Origin: Lachnospiraceae bacterium
GTDB taxonomy: Bacteria; Bacillota; Clostridia; Lachnospirales; Anaerotignaceae
Assembly: GCA_028695945.1 (NCBI GenBank)
Contig: JAQVIB010000048.1
Span: 1-10,835 of the forward strand
Direction: 5' to 3'
DNA length: 10,835 bases
Positions 1 to 6,943 of the stretch are shown here, one piece after another (the first letter of the stretch is position 1; each line of letters begins with the position of its first letter). The position numbers were made by a program, and so were the translations under genes. The notes under the pieces are model-generated. The model worked only from the letters and a program-made list of their open reading frames with translations, was not told where the DNA came from and did not search any database.

Positions 1-818
1 AGTTCACCTGTTCTCAGTTTTTGGGCATCTATCGTTGCCTCAGAGCAAAGCGTACGGTTTACTAACTGCTCTTTGCTCATTTCCAGCGAAAATATAGCAA
101 CTGGTACATTGTGTCGTATTGCCGCATTTTGTGCAATGTTAAGGGCAAACGCAGTTTTTCCCATAGAAGGTCTTGCCGCTAACAGAACAAGGTCGCTTCT
201 CTGTAACCCTGCTGTTTTTGCATCAAAATCCACAAATCCTGTTGCAACCCCTGTAAGCTTACCCTTGTTTTTGTATATGTCCTCTATTTTTTCAAAGGCT
301 GAAACCGTAACCTCACGTATATGTGACATCTCGCCACTGGTTCGCCCATTCATTATGTCAAAAATGCCTTTTTCAGCATTTTCCATAATTGTGTTTAAAT
401 TAGTTTTACCATCATAGCACTCTTGTGATATTTCAGTTGTGGTTTTAATAAGTCTTCGTAAAACTGCCTTTTGTTCAACAATCTGGGCATAGTGCCTTGC
501 GTTTACAGAACTGCCAACCGCAGATGCTATCTGTGCAATGTAGGCAATACCTCCAACCTGTTCAAACACACCTTTTTCTTCAAGCCTGCTTTTAACAGTT
601 ATAATATCAATAGGCTTTCCAGCAGAATACAGTTCCATTGCCGCCTCAAATATAAGCTGGTGGTCAGGTCTATAAAAGGAATCGGTTTTTAGCAACTCCA
701 TAGCCGCTGCAACAGCTTCCTTATCTATAAACATAGAGCTTAAAATTGCTTGCTCCGCTTCAATATCGTGTGGCGGTACCTTTTGGAAATATGAATTTGT
801 GTTATTATTTTGTTCCAT
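1..818 (-). CDS. dnaB: Replicative DNA helicase DnaB (N-terminal 272 codons, cut by window edge)
   Basis: Hexameric ATP-driven helicase that unwinds DNA at the replication fork; this is the Firmicute gene also called dnaC. I translated it from the ATG at 818, which has a GGAGGAAG ribosome binding site just upstream. The N-terminal helical domain (about residues 15-115, beginning PPHDIEAEQAIL) binds primase. The linker follows, and the RecA-like ATPase domain begins near residue 185. The Walker A motif ARPSMGKT is at residues 215-222, followed by AFALNIAQNAA and the FSLEMS segment near 243-248. The family is usually about 440-450 residues, so Walker B and the DNA-binding loops lie beyond the left edge. 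It follows rplI by 22 bp, the usual gdpP-rplI-dnaB arrangement, and is probably cotranscribed with it. Nothing in the visible part looks damaged. Confidence 0.96.
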   Translation of the reverse strand, partial: MEQNNNTNSYFQKVPPHDIEAEQAILSSMFIDKEAVAAAMELLKTDSFYRPDHQLIFEAAMELYSAGKPIDIITVKSRLEEKGVFEQVGGIAYIAQIASAVGSSVNARHYAQIVEQKAVLRRLIKTTTEISQECYDGKTNLNTIMENAEKGIFDIMNGRTSGEMSHIREVTVSAFEKIEDIYKNKGKLTGVATGFVDFDAKTAGLQRSDLVLLAARPSMGKTAFALNIAQNAAIRHNVPVAIFSLEMSKEQLVNRTLCSEATIDAQKLRTGE

Positions 819-840
819 ACTTCCTCCTTAAAATAATCTT

Positions 841-1287
841 TTATGCTTCAATTATAGCTACCTTAAGCTCTGCACTTACCTGTGGGTGGATTTTTATTAC
901 AACAGTTTTTTCACCAACCATTTTAATTTGGTCATCAAGAACTATTTTTTTCTTATCCACTTTAATGCCTGCCTGTTCTTCTAATGCCACCGCAATTTCT
1001 TTATTTGTTACAGAGCCAAATAATTTACCATTATCTCCTGTTTTAACAGGTATTTTTACAGTTTTCTCTTCCAGCTTTGCTTTAAGTTCTTTAGCTGCCG
1101 CAAGTTCTTCCGCTTTTCTCTTATCCTCACTTTGCTTTTTAAGCTTAATTTCATTCATATTTGAAGCAGTTGCCTCAACGCCTAATTTTCTTGGTATAAG
1201 GAAATTTTTTGCGTAACCCTCACTTGCATTAACTACCTCACCTTTTTTACCTACACTTTTTACATCCTCAAGTAATATAACCTTCAT
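841..1287 (-). CDS. rplI: Large ribosomal subunit protein L9 (bL9)
   Basis: Structural protein of the 50S subunit that binds 23S rRNA. Its 148 residues match the usual family length. The N-terminal rRNA-binding domain carries the L9 signature: GKKGEVVNASEGYAKNFL (residues 14-31) followed by IPRKLGVEAT. A long charged connecting helix spans about residues 42-75 (NEIKLKKQSEDKRKAEELAA). The C-terminal domain follows (GKLFGSVTNKEIAVAL near 87-102). The ATG lies 1 bp after the gdpP stop codon, and its GGAGG site sits inside the last gdpP codons, so the two genes are probably translationally coupled. That coupling matters here because ribosomes reading gdpP meet a premature stop about 1 kb upstream. 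Confidence 0.97.
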   Translation of the reverse strand: MKVILLEDVKSVGKKGEVVNASEGYAKNFLIPRKLGVEATASNMNEIKLKKQSEDKRKAEELAAAKELKAKLEEKTVKIPVKTGDNGKLFGSVTNKEIAVALEEQAGIKVDKKKIVLDDQIKMVGEKTVVIKIHPQVSAELKVAIIEA

Positions 1288-1288
1288 T

Positions 1289-2221
1289 TTATTTATCCTC
1301 CTCTAAGTATTCATCCACGATATTTTTCAACTTAATAACCGCGTCATCTGTAGATATATTTTCAAGTCGTGCACCAGCCATTGTTTGATGACCTCCGCCT
1401 CCAACTTTTTCCATTAGTACCTGCACATTAATTTCTCCAAAGCTTCGTCCACTAACATGCACATCATCACCTATTTTGCAAATAACTATTGCCGCTTTTA
1501 CACCAACAATGTTAAGTAACTCATCTGCCGCTTGGGCACAAATAATACTTGCACCTTCTTCATCCCATGGGCAAACTGAAATAATAACTCCATCCCTATA
1601 AATCTCAGCATTTCCAACAGTTATTGCCTTTATTTTGAATTCATCAAAATCATTTTTGAACCATTGCTTAACCCTTGTGCCGTCTGCACCGTTCCTCCTT
1701 AAAAAGGCTGCTGCTTCAAAAGTAATAGCACCCGCCTTTATGCCAAACCCCTTTGTATCCACAGTTATTCCTGCCAATAAAGCATCTGCTTCCGCAGCCT
1801 TAAGGTTAACTTTGTCACCAATGTGACGGATAACCTCTGTTACAAGCTCACTTGTAGACGAGGCGTATGGTTCATGATAGGTAAGTACAGCCTCTTCAAT
1901 AAACGACGCACTTTTTCTATGATGGTCAAACACTACAACTTTTTTTGCTTTTTCAAGCACCGCTTGATTTTCAACAAGATGTGGTATATATGTATCTACC
2001 ACAATAAGTAGTGTTTTTTCACTCATCATGTCCATAGCCTCTTGTCCGCCTATAAACATATCTTTGTACTCATCACTTTGCTTCATCATGTTATAAATCA
2101 TTTTTATTCCCTTGGATACTTCATCTATAACAATATAGCAATTTTTTCCCAGGTCCTTAGCAATACGGTAAATGCCAATAGCCGAGCCTATGGAATCGAA
2201 GTCTGCAACACGATGACCCAT
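1289..2221 (-). CDS. gdpP: GdpP C-terminal fragment: DHH-DHHA1 phosphodiesterase domains
   Basis: A 310-codon ORF from the first ATG after the premature stop. It keeps every catalytic motif of DHH phosphodiesterases: H3 with D7 and D9 (GHRVADFDS), D76 (VVDT), D99-H100-H101 (FDHH), D155 (TVDTKG), and the DHHA1 glycine-rich GGGGHQ at 274-279. These bind two metal ions and the c-di-AMP substrate. The ATG is an unlikely natural start. It removes the first beta strand of the DHH fold (SEVFV just upstream), and only a weak GGAAG lies eight bases before it. A free-standing soluble DHH protein made by reinitiation is possible but unproven. The intact motifs argue that the nonsense codon is recent or artefactual. 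Confidence 0.7.
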   Translation of the reverse strand: MGHRVADFDSIGSAIGIYRIAKDLGKNCYIVIDEVSKGIKMIYNMMKQSDEYKDMFIGGQEAMDMMSEKTLLIVVDTYIPHLVENQAVLEKAKKVVVFDHHRKSASFIEEAVLTYHEPYASSTSELVTEVIRHIGDKVNLKAAEADALLAGITVDTKGFGIKAGAITFEAAAFLRRNGADGTRVKQWFKNDFDEFKIKAITVGNAEIYRDGVIISVCPWDEEGASIICAQAADELLNIVGVKAAIVICKIGDDVHVSGRSFGEINVQVLMEKVGGGGHQTMAGARLENISTDDAVIKLKNIVDEYLEEDK

Positions 2222-2332
2222 TACAAAAACTTCCGAAGCATCGAATAATATCCCCTCAAGTGCATCTGCCTTAACCCTAGCCCTTATCCTTGCATTATGA
2301 GATACCTCACTGCTTTTTCCACCAAAGAAATG

Positions 2333-2335
2333 TTA
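2333..2335 (-). other. In-frame premature ochre codon in gdpP
   Basis: On the minus strand the codons run GGA GAA AAG TAA CAT TTC TTT, so the stop falls between GEK and HFFGGK. Exactly 37 sense codons separate it from the downstream ATG in the same frame. A one-base change from a Tyr (TAT/TAC), Lys (AAA), Gln (CAA) or other sense codon would explain it. No SECIS-like or readthrough-promoting element is obvious after it. Confidence 0.85.
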
Positions 2336-3280
2336 CTTTTCTCCATCCTTAATTATTGCTTGGTCGCCGCCACGCCCTAAAGCTAAGTCTAAGGCATTTC
2401 TTGCATTCTTCATAGAAAAATCAAGATTTTCGTAGCTTATGCCAACACCTATACTAAGTGTAACTGGCAAATGCTCTCCAGCCCTAATTTCCTTAATCTC
2501 ATTAAGTATATCGAACTTCTTTTCCTTAACCTTTTCCATTTCCTCCATAGAAATGGCAAAAATATACCTATCTTTCTCGAATTTTTTTAAAATTCCACCA
2601 AGTGCAGATATATGTGTGTTAAGCTTTTTATCAATAAGTGCAGATAAGATAGGTACAGCTGACTCATCAATAACCTCCATAACCTCTTCATAGTTGTCAA
2701 CGAAAATAAGCCCGGTAACAGTCCTTTGGCTTTCTGCTTGAGCCTTTATTTTTTCTCTCTCACTAATATCCACAAGGCAAACTGAAAAAACCTCATTTTC
2801 ACGTTCCTTATCCAAAATTTTACTACAATACACATCATAACAGCTACTGCCAATAACTGCACTTTGCTTATTAATATGTTCATCGAAACTTCCAAGAAGT
2901 TCTGCCAAATGCTCGCCCGTAATGTCTCTGTTAAACAGTTGTGCAAAGCGGCTGTTGTACAAAATAACCTTTCGTTCTTTGTCTGTAACTGCAAATGGTA
3001 ATGGTAAATTTGTAACACGTTTTATATCTTCTAAATCTGCAAAATCATCAATGCAGTTATCGCCAAAGGTTACCTCATCTTTCACAAAAGAATTACCAAA
3101 CAACAGCTTAATTACAAACATAAGTACCACCGCAATTACTGCCGTTAGCACTATAAACAAGGCTAAAACTGGGGATAAATACATGTTCAGTATTAAAAAA
3201 ACTGCGGCAAATAAAACCACAAGAACTTTAAGTAATTTAATTATTTTTAATCGTCTATCATGTTCTGTACCATCACTCAT
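2333..3280 (-). CDS. gdpP: GdpP N-terminal fragment: membrane anchor, PAS-like and degenerate GGDEF domains
   Basis: A 315-residue product ending at the premature TAA. Two hydrophobic helices at about residues 13-33 and 36-58 anchor it in the membrane. A PAS-like segment follows (about 85-180, with LPLPFAVTDKERKVILYNSRF); in other GdpP proteins this domain binds heme. A degenerate GGDEF-type domain covers about 190-308 (from TGLIFVDNYEEVMEVI to NALDLALGRGGDQAII) and lacks a canonical GGDEF active site, as usual in this family. The fragment has no phosphodiesterase domain, so alone it could not cleave c-di-AMP. It starts 20 bp after the pheA stop codon, so it is in the pheA transcript. Confidence 0.85.
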   Translation of the reverse strand: MSDGTEHDRRLKIIKLLKVLVVLFAAVFLILNMYLSPVLALFIVLTAVIAVVLMFVIKLLFGNSFVKDEVTFGDNCIDDFADLEDIKRVTNLPLPFAVTDKERKVILYNSRFAQLFNRDITGEHLAELLGSFDEHINKQSAVIGSSCYDVYCSKILDKERENEVFSVCLVDISEREKIKAQAESQRTVTGLIFVDNYEEVMEVIDESAVPILSALIDKKLNTHISALGGILKKFEKDRYIFAISMEEMEKVKEKKFDILNEIKEIRAGEHLPVTLSIGVGISYENLDFSMKNARNALDLALGRGGDQAIIKDGEK

Positions 3281-3300
3281 TTATATCCTCCGTTTATCCT

Positions 3301-4125
3301 CTACATTAAGGTATTATATGTACCCAGATGTTTAAAGAAAGCCGTTTTTCTTTCAATCATTTTTATTGCATCACGTATATCAGCCGCATTACTACTTTCC
3401 ATGTCAACATAAAAAACATATTTTCCAAGCTCATTTTTCATAGGCCTTGATTCTATTTTAGTCATATTCAAGTCCCATATGGATATTATATCCAAAATTT
3501 TATAAAGCTCTCCCGGTTTATCCTCTGTGCTGAAAACAATGCTTGTTTTACCCTCGTAAACTGGCTTTGCATTATGTTTTTTTGACACAACCAAAAATCT
3601 TGTTTTATTTTGGTTTTCATCTTGAATGCCTTCTTCAAGTATTTCCAAACCAAAAGCCTCTGCCGCCTCCGCAGTACATATAGCACCCCATGCCTCTCCT
3701 GTTTCAGAAACCATTTTTGCCGCACCTGCTGTAGACCCAAGCTGAATTTTTTCTACACTTCTGTATTCCCCATCAAGGTATTTTCTACACTGTGCTAACG
3801 CCTGTGGATGAGATAGTATTTTAACCAAATTCTCTGCTTTACAGCCTTTTTTTGCAACCAAATTATGTCTTATTGGAATTACAATTTCAGCTTCTATTAC
3901 TACATCAACATCAAAAATAAGCGAGTCTATTGTAAATGTAACTGTACCTTCTATAGAATTTTCAAAAGGTACAACGCACTCATCTACATCACCATTTTCC
4001 ACCGCCTGCAAAACGTCTGTAATAATAGGAAACGCAATAAGTTCAAATTTTTTTAAGTCTTTTGTATATTTTAGTGCCGCCTGATGGGTAAATGTTCCCT
4101 CTGGTCCCAAGTAACCTATTTTCAT
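3301..4125 (-). CDS. pheA: Prephenate dehydratase (monofunctional, ACT-regulated)
   Basis: Converts prephenate to phenylpyruvate with loss of water and CO2, the committed step of phenylalanine synthesis in the cytoplasm. Its 274 residues fit the monofunctional Gram-positive type without a chorismate mutase domain. The catalytic domain starts with IGYLGPEGTFTHQAAL (3-18), continues with VVPFENSIEGTV (51-62), and has the conserved TRF motif at 175-177 (NKTRFLVV). The C-terminal ACT domain (about 193-270) carries ESRP at 225-228, part of the site where phenylalanine binds for feedback inhibition. The ATG has an AAGGAG site six bases upstream. It is the first gene of the apparent operon pheA-gdpP-rplI-dnaB, with a likely promoter about 50 bp upstream. 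Confidence 0.96.
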   Translation of the reverse strand: MKIGYLGPEGTFTHQAALKYTKDLKKFELIAFPIITDVLQAVENGDVDECVVPFENSIEGTVTFTIDSLIFDVDVVIEAEIVIPIRHNLVAKKGCKAENLVKILSHPQALAQCRKYLDGEYRSVEKIQLGSTAGAAKMVSETGEAWGAICTAEAAEAFGLEILEEGIQDENQNKTRFLVVSKKHNAKPVYEGKTSIVFSTEDKPGELYKILDIISIWDLNMTKIESRPMKNELGKYVFYVDMESSNAADIRDAIKMIERKTAFFKHLGTYNTLM

Positions 4126-4171
4126 TTTTTCTCCTTATGTTTACAAAACTTTTATATCTAAGGGAACACTG

Positions 4172-4180
4172 ATTATATCA
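4172..4180 (-). promoter_or_regulatory. Likely extended -10 promoter for pheA
   Basis: On the minus strand, TGA followed by a perfect TATAAT (TATAAT at 4177-4172) forms an extended -10 element about 48 bp before the pheA ATG. The predicted 5' leader is about 40 nt. There is no good -35 at 17 bp. A TTGACA lies 27 bp upstream, too far for this -10. Confidence 0.45.
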
Positions 4181-4283
4181 AATCATTGTTTCTTGAATTA
4201 TAATTGTCAACTAAAATATTCTATCACATTTGAATTATTTTAACAACATCATCTTTAATGTAACATTTCTTTTAAAGCCATAT

Positions 4284-5465
4284 TTAAAATGCAATCCATT
4301 TGCCTCTTAGGCGTCCAACCATTCCAAAAAGGTTTATTTTTTCAACCGATGATGACGCAACTACGTCAGACCTGCCAACTTCCTTTCCATCTATGCTGTA
4401 AATAATTTCACCTATTTTTTCTCCTTGTTCAAAAGGTGCTTCAATAACCTCATTAAGCACAATCTCCTCATTTAACTGTTGTTCAACGCCTTTTTTTACT
4501 GGTGCTTTCACCTGTGTAGCAACGATAGCTTTTACAAAATCATCTTTGCCCTTGTAAACCTCAACTTCACCACATTCACTGCCTGCTTCTCGCCCCGAAA
4601 GTACTGTATAATTTGCAAAGCCATAGTCCAATAACTGCATAACCTCTCTAAAACGTGTGGTTGAATCAGGTGCACCCATAACAACCGCCACTAAATCTAA
4701 TCCATCACGAGTTGCTGTGCCAGACAAGCAAAACATCGATTTTCTTGTAAAGCCTGTTTTAAGTCCCGTTGCACCATTATACCATTTAACAAGCTTATTG
4801 GTATTTGTTAAACCAAATTCAGTTTCGCCCTTGCGTGTTTTGTGGGTAATTGTATCCATCCATGTTGTTGTAAATTCTGTAACTTCACTATGGTTTTTAA
4901 TCAGCTCTCGGCTCATAAGTGCAATATCGTTGGCACTGGTTTCATGCCCATCAGCATCCAGACCACATGCGTTAATAAAGGTAGTGTCATTCATACCCAA
5001 TTCTTTTGCACGTTTGTTCATCATTTCCACAAAGCCCTGCTCACTTCCACCTATATACTCTGCCATTGCTACCGCTGCATCATTGGCACTGGCTACAGAT
5101 ATACATTTTGTCATGTTTTTAACTGTCTGCTGTTCATTTGGCTCAAGGTAAACCTGACTTCCACCCATTCCAGCGGCATGCTCGCTTACAGTTACAGTAT
5201 CGTCCCACTTAATCCTTCCGTCTGCCACAGCCTCGTAAATTAAAAGTAATGTCATAACCTTTGTAACACTTGCCGGTGGAAGTTTTTCATGACTATTTTG
5301 CTCATAAATAACTTCTCCTGTATCCGCTTCCATAAGTATTGCAGATTTACTTTGTAAACCAAGGTTTACAACTTCTCCCTCCGCAAATACATCCGTTGAA
5401 AAGCAAGAAATATGTAGTATTACAATCATTAAAATTGCCACTGCCTTACATAGCTTTTTGTACAT
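4284..5465 (-). CDS. dacF: D-alanyl-D-alanine carboxypeptidase (DacF/PBP5-like, serine type)
   Basis: Exported low-molecular-weight penicillin-binding protein that removes the terminal D-Ala from peptidoglycan stem peptides. Numbering is from the ATG at 5465. A signal peptide spans about 1-28 (KK, then AVAILMIVILHI, cleavage likely after DVFA). The active-site motifs are all present: S66-V-T-K69 (SxxK, nucleophile Ser66), S126-A-N128 (SxN) and K236-T-G238 (KTG). A PBP5-type C-terminal beta domain covers about 290-372. The last 20 residues (VEKINLFGMVGRLRG) are a short amphipathic segment that may bind the membrane. I chose ATG 5465 because GGAGGG lies seven bases upstream; a TTG at 5480 in the same frame overlaps that site and is unlikely. 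It could instead be dacB or another paralogue; the activity is more certain than the symbol. Confidence 0.93.
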   Translation of the reverse strand: MYKKLCKAVAILMIVILHISCFSTDVFAEGEVVNLGLQSKSAILMEADTGEVIYEQNSHEKLPPASVTKVMTLLLIYEAVADGRIKWDDTVTVSEHAAGMGGSQVYLEPNEQQTVKNMTKCISVASANDAAVAMAEYIGGSEQGFVEMMNKRAKELGMNDTTFINACGLDADGHETSANDIALMSRELIKNHSEVTEFTTTWMDTITHKTRKGETEFGLTNTNKLVKWYNGATGLKTGFTRKSMFCLSGTATRDGLDLVAVVMGAPDSTTRFREVMQLLDYGFANYTVLSGREAGSECGEVEVYKGKDDFVKAIVATQVKAPVKKGVEQQLNEEIVLNEVIEAPFEQGEKIGEIIYSIDGKEVGRSDVVASSSVEKINLFGMVGRLRGKWIAF

Positions 5466-5470
5466 AAAAA

Positions 5471-5512
5471 GTCCCTCCAAAAAGATTATTATTACTAACT
5501 TATGAGAGGGAC
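5471..5512 (-). promoter_or_regulatory. Inverted repeat covering the dacF ribosome binding site
   Basis: On the minus strand, GTCCCTC (5512-5506) is followed by its perfect complement GAGGGAC (5477-5471) after 28 bases. The second arm contains five of the six bases of the GGAGGG site for dacF, and TTTTT then ATG follow directly. In RNA, the 7-bp GC-rich stem would hide the ribosome binding site. With the U-run it also resembles an intrinsic terminator for the upstream ansA. Alternatively, a weak promoter (TTGTCC, 18 bp, AATAAT) lies inside the repeat, which would make the arms a DNA operator. Confidence 0.45.
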
Positions 5513-5537
5513 AAGTTTTTTTATTACCGCTATTTAA

Positions 5538-6569
5538 TTAATATATCATTTCTCCATTAATTTCTTCTTTCAAAAATTCTTCAATCTTCTTTTTGTCTGT
5601 AAAAATAGAGTACGCAACCAAAAGCTTTGTATAACATGCTTCTTTTGTCATACCAACCATAGGTATTGCACCATGTCTTAATAATATACCCGTAGATGAG
5701 TACATAGCCTCCTCTGCAAGAAGTTCTCTTTCAAATGGAGCAATATAAAATTCTATTCCCTTTTCTTTGCATATATTCATCATATACCGTACCGAGGAAT
5801 TATCAATTATATCTCCGTCACTAGAAATTTCTGCACATGCTGTTGATGAATGAAAAAGTCCATGTAAAACCGCTTTCTTCTGCTGAAAGTTGTATACAGA
5901 ATAGTCTATTCCAACATATGGCTCCAACATAAGCACGTTGTTTTTAAGACTTTCAATTTGGTTTAAAATCATTTCTCTATCTATTTTATTTATTTGAAAT
6001 TGATTAAATACCTTATAGTCTAACATATTTTTGCTGTAAAAATTCCATGTATAGTTTTGGCATTGGGTTATCTCTGAACCCTTGTGCAAATATGTTATCC
6101 CATCACTATTTTTGTAGGTTACATAAACATTTGGTACTACTCCTTTAGTGATAAGTTCAACTGCGGCCTTAAAATTTTCATTTCCATTTGCTCTTTTATC
6201 ACTAAGGTCAAAATTGCTGGAAACCATAAATACGGGAACCTTACATCCTGCCAAAACTATAGACAAAAGGCTTGCTGTAAAGGCAAGGGTATCTGTTCCG
6301 TGGGCAATAATAATGCCACTATAATCATCCCATTTTAATTTGGAAAGAACCTTAAGCAATACATTCCATTTATCAATTGTCATATTTTCACTTAAAATGT
6401 TTAGTGTAGCTTCTACGTCAAAATCAACTTCAATTCCATCTGTGCTGTTTTTATTAAAATTATCTATAAGCAACGGTGCTGCTTTATTAATTTCAGCTTC
6501 CTTAAACCCTTCACTATTAACAAACGAGCAAATTGTTCCTCCTGTTAGCATAAGCAAAATTCTTTTCAT
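5538..6569 (-). CDS. ansA: L-asparaginase (type I-like, cytoplasmic)
   Basis: Hydrolyses asparagine to aspartate and ammonia. The protein has 343 residues, the usual length, and no signal peptide, so it is probably cytoplasmic. The N-terminal motif LTGGTI (8-13) carries a catalytic Thr (T12 expected). The second motif HGTDTL (90-95) holds the other Thr-Asp pair (T92-D93). DKRANGNENFKAA (124-136) matches the conserved segment downstream of the active site. The C-terminal half is more divergent than in well-studied asparaginases, so a relaxed asparaginase/glutaminase specificity is possible. The ATG at 6569 has a GGGAG site nine bases upstream. A TATAAT at 6595-6590 suggests its own promoter, but it could also be read from the promoter at 7120-7148. 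Confidence 0.85.
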   Translation of the reverse strand: MKRILLMLTGGTICSFVNSEGFKEAEINKAAPLLIDNFNKNSTDGIEVDFDVEATLNILSENMTIDKWNVLLKVLSKLKWDDYSGIIIAHGTDTLAFTASLLSIVLAGCKVPVFMVSSNFDLSDKRANGNENFKAAVELITKGVVPNVYVTYKNSDGITYLHKGSEITQCQNYTWNFYSKNMLDYKVFNQFQINKIDREMILNQIESLKNNVLMLEPYVGIDYSVYNFQQKKAVLHGLFHSSTACAEISSDGDIIDNSSVRYMMNICKEKGIEFYIAPFERELLAEEAMYSSTGILLRHGAIPMVGMTKEACYTKLLVAYSIFTDKKKIEEFLKEEINGEMIY

Positions 6570-6589
6570 AAAATCATCTCCCGAAGGAA

Positions 6590-6618
6590 ATTATAATACT
6601 TTTTTACTGAAAAACCAA
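6590..6618 (-). promoter_or_regulatory. Possible promoter for ansA
   Basis: On the minus strand, TTGGTT (6618-6613) lies 17 bp before a perfect TATAAT (6595-6590). The -35 is weak, with three of six bases matching. The leader to the ansA ATG at 6569 would be only about 15 nt, just enough to hold the GGGAG site. Confidence 0.35.
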
Positions 6619-6626
6619 CTGTATAG

Positions 6627-6893
6627 TTATGCTGGCGTTTCAAAACTTTGTGCTTTACCCGTTAGCATTGCTATTCTTTCTTCAATTAACTTTATATAAC
6701 TTTTGTTTGTAGTTACCCTTATATGGCTGTAAAGCATACGTAAATCTTTGCTTTTTGGAACTCTGTGATGTTCCACGTTATTTTTAATTACAACTGCAAT
6801 TCGTTTGTGCCTTGTATGTGTATGCAATTGAAAGTTGTGCGGATTATAAACTATGTACTCGTCATTGATTTTGGACTTCTTAATTTGTAAAAT
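6627..6893 (-). CDS. Unrecognised 88-residue basic protein, probable AUU start
   Basis: I do not recognise a family. The reading frame begins after an in-frame TAG (6911-6909) and stays open to TAA at 6627. A strong GGAGGG site (6906-6901) is followed by three ATT codons in frame; the third (6893-6891) lies seven bases after GGAGG, the ideal distance. No ATG occurs in the frame until residue 53. The first conventional alternative, TTG at 6827, has no ribosome binding site and would give 66 residues. The protein is basic and His-rich near the start (NPHNFQLHTHTRHKRIAVVI, residues 18-37), with RVPKSKDLRMLYSHIRVTTN at 44-63. It has no signal peptide or membrane helix. It may instead be a decayed gene whose ATG was lost. 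It lies 57 bp upstream of ansA. Confidence 0.5.
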   Translation of the reverse strand: MLQIKKSKINDEYIVYNPHNFQLHTHTRHKRIAVVIKNNVEHHRVPKSKDLRMLYSHIRVTTNKSYIKLIEERIAMLTGKAQSFETPA

Positions 6894-6910
6894 AATAATC
6901 CCTCCATCCT

Positions 6911-6931
6911 AAAATTTGTGCACAAAATTTT
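6911..6931. repeat. Near-perfect 21-bp palindrome upstream of the 88-residue ORF
   Basis: AAAATTTGTG is followed at once by CACAAAATTTT. The arms are complementary except for one extra A/T, with GTGCAC at the centre and no loop. It lies between the TAA of the 47-codon ORF (6944) and the ribosome binding site of the 88-codon ORF (6906-6901). With no spacer for a hairpin loop, a DNA-binding protein operator is somewhat more likely than an RNA stem. The sequence is AT-rich, so chance remains possible. Confidence 0.35.
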
Positions 6932-6943
6932 TAAACCATAACT

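Larger units (their letters stand above)
1289..3280 (-). pseudogene. gdpP: Cyclic-di-AMP phosphodiesterase gdpP interrupted by one in-frame TAA
   Basis: The whole gdpP (yybT) locus from the ATG at 3280, which has a GGAGG site six bases upstream. Read through the stop at 2333-2335, it gives 663 positions, the normal GdpP length. The order is two transmembrane helices, PAS-like domain, degenerate GGDEF domain, then DHH and DHHA1 domains. GdpP hydrolyses c-di-AMP to pApA at the membrane. The break is not a frameshift: the upstream and downstream ORFs are in the same frame, and the intervening 37 codons contain no other stop. They read HFFGGKSSEVSHNARIRARV and then KADALEGILFDASEVFV. FFGGK and RIRARV correspond to the conserved FYGGK...RVRARV linker of GdpP. 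The lack of other damage suggests a recent change. A functional protein would need readthrough or reinitiation. Confidence 0.85.

Noticed and set aside
746..1216. 156-codon plus-strand ORF opposite rplI and the start of dnaB
   Set aside because: It lies opposite the well-supported rplI, has no ribosome binding site, and its hydrophobic Ser/Leu-rich composition is what the antisense of a Lys/Glu/Ala-rich gene gives.
2222..2332. Frameshift as the cause of the gdpP split
   Set aside because: The stop codon and the downstream ATG are separated by exactly 111 bases (37 sense codons) in the same frame, so no indel is needed; one nonsense codon explains the break.
4126..4171. T-box or other riboswitch upstream of pheA
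   Set aside because: The predicted leader is only about 40 nt with no conserved T-box sequence or stable stem.
4657..5151. 164-codon plus-strand ORF opposite dacF
   Set aside because: It is antisense to the catalytic domain of an intact carboxypeptidase and has no promoter or ribosome binding site of its own.
5466..5480. Upstream TTG start for dacF adding five residues
   Set aside because: The TTG overlaps the GGAGGG site that serves the ATG at 5465, and the signal peptide starts normally at that ATG.
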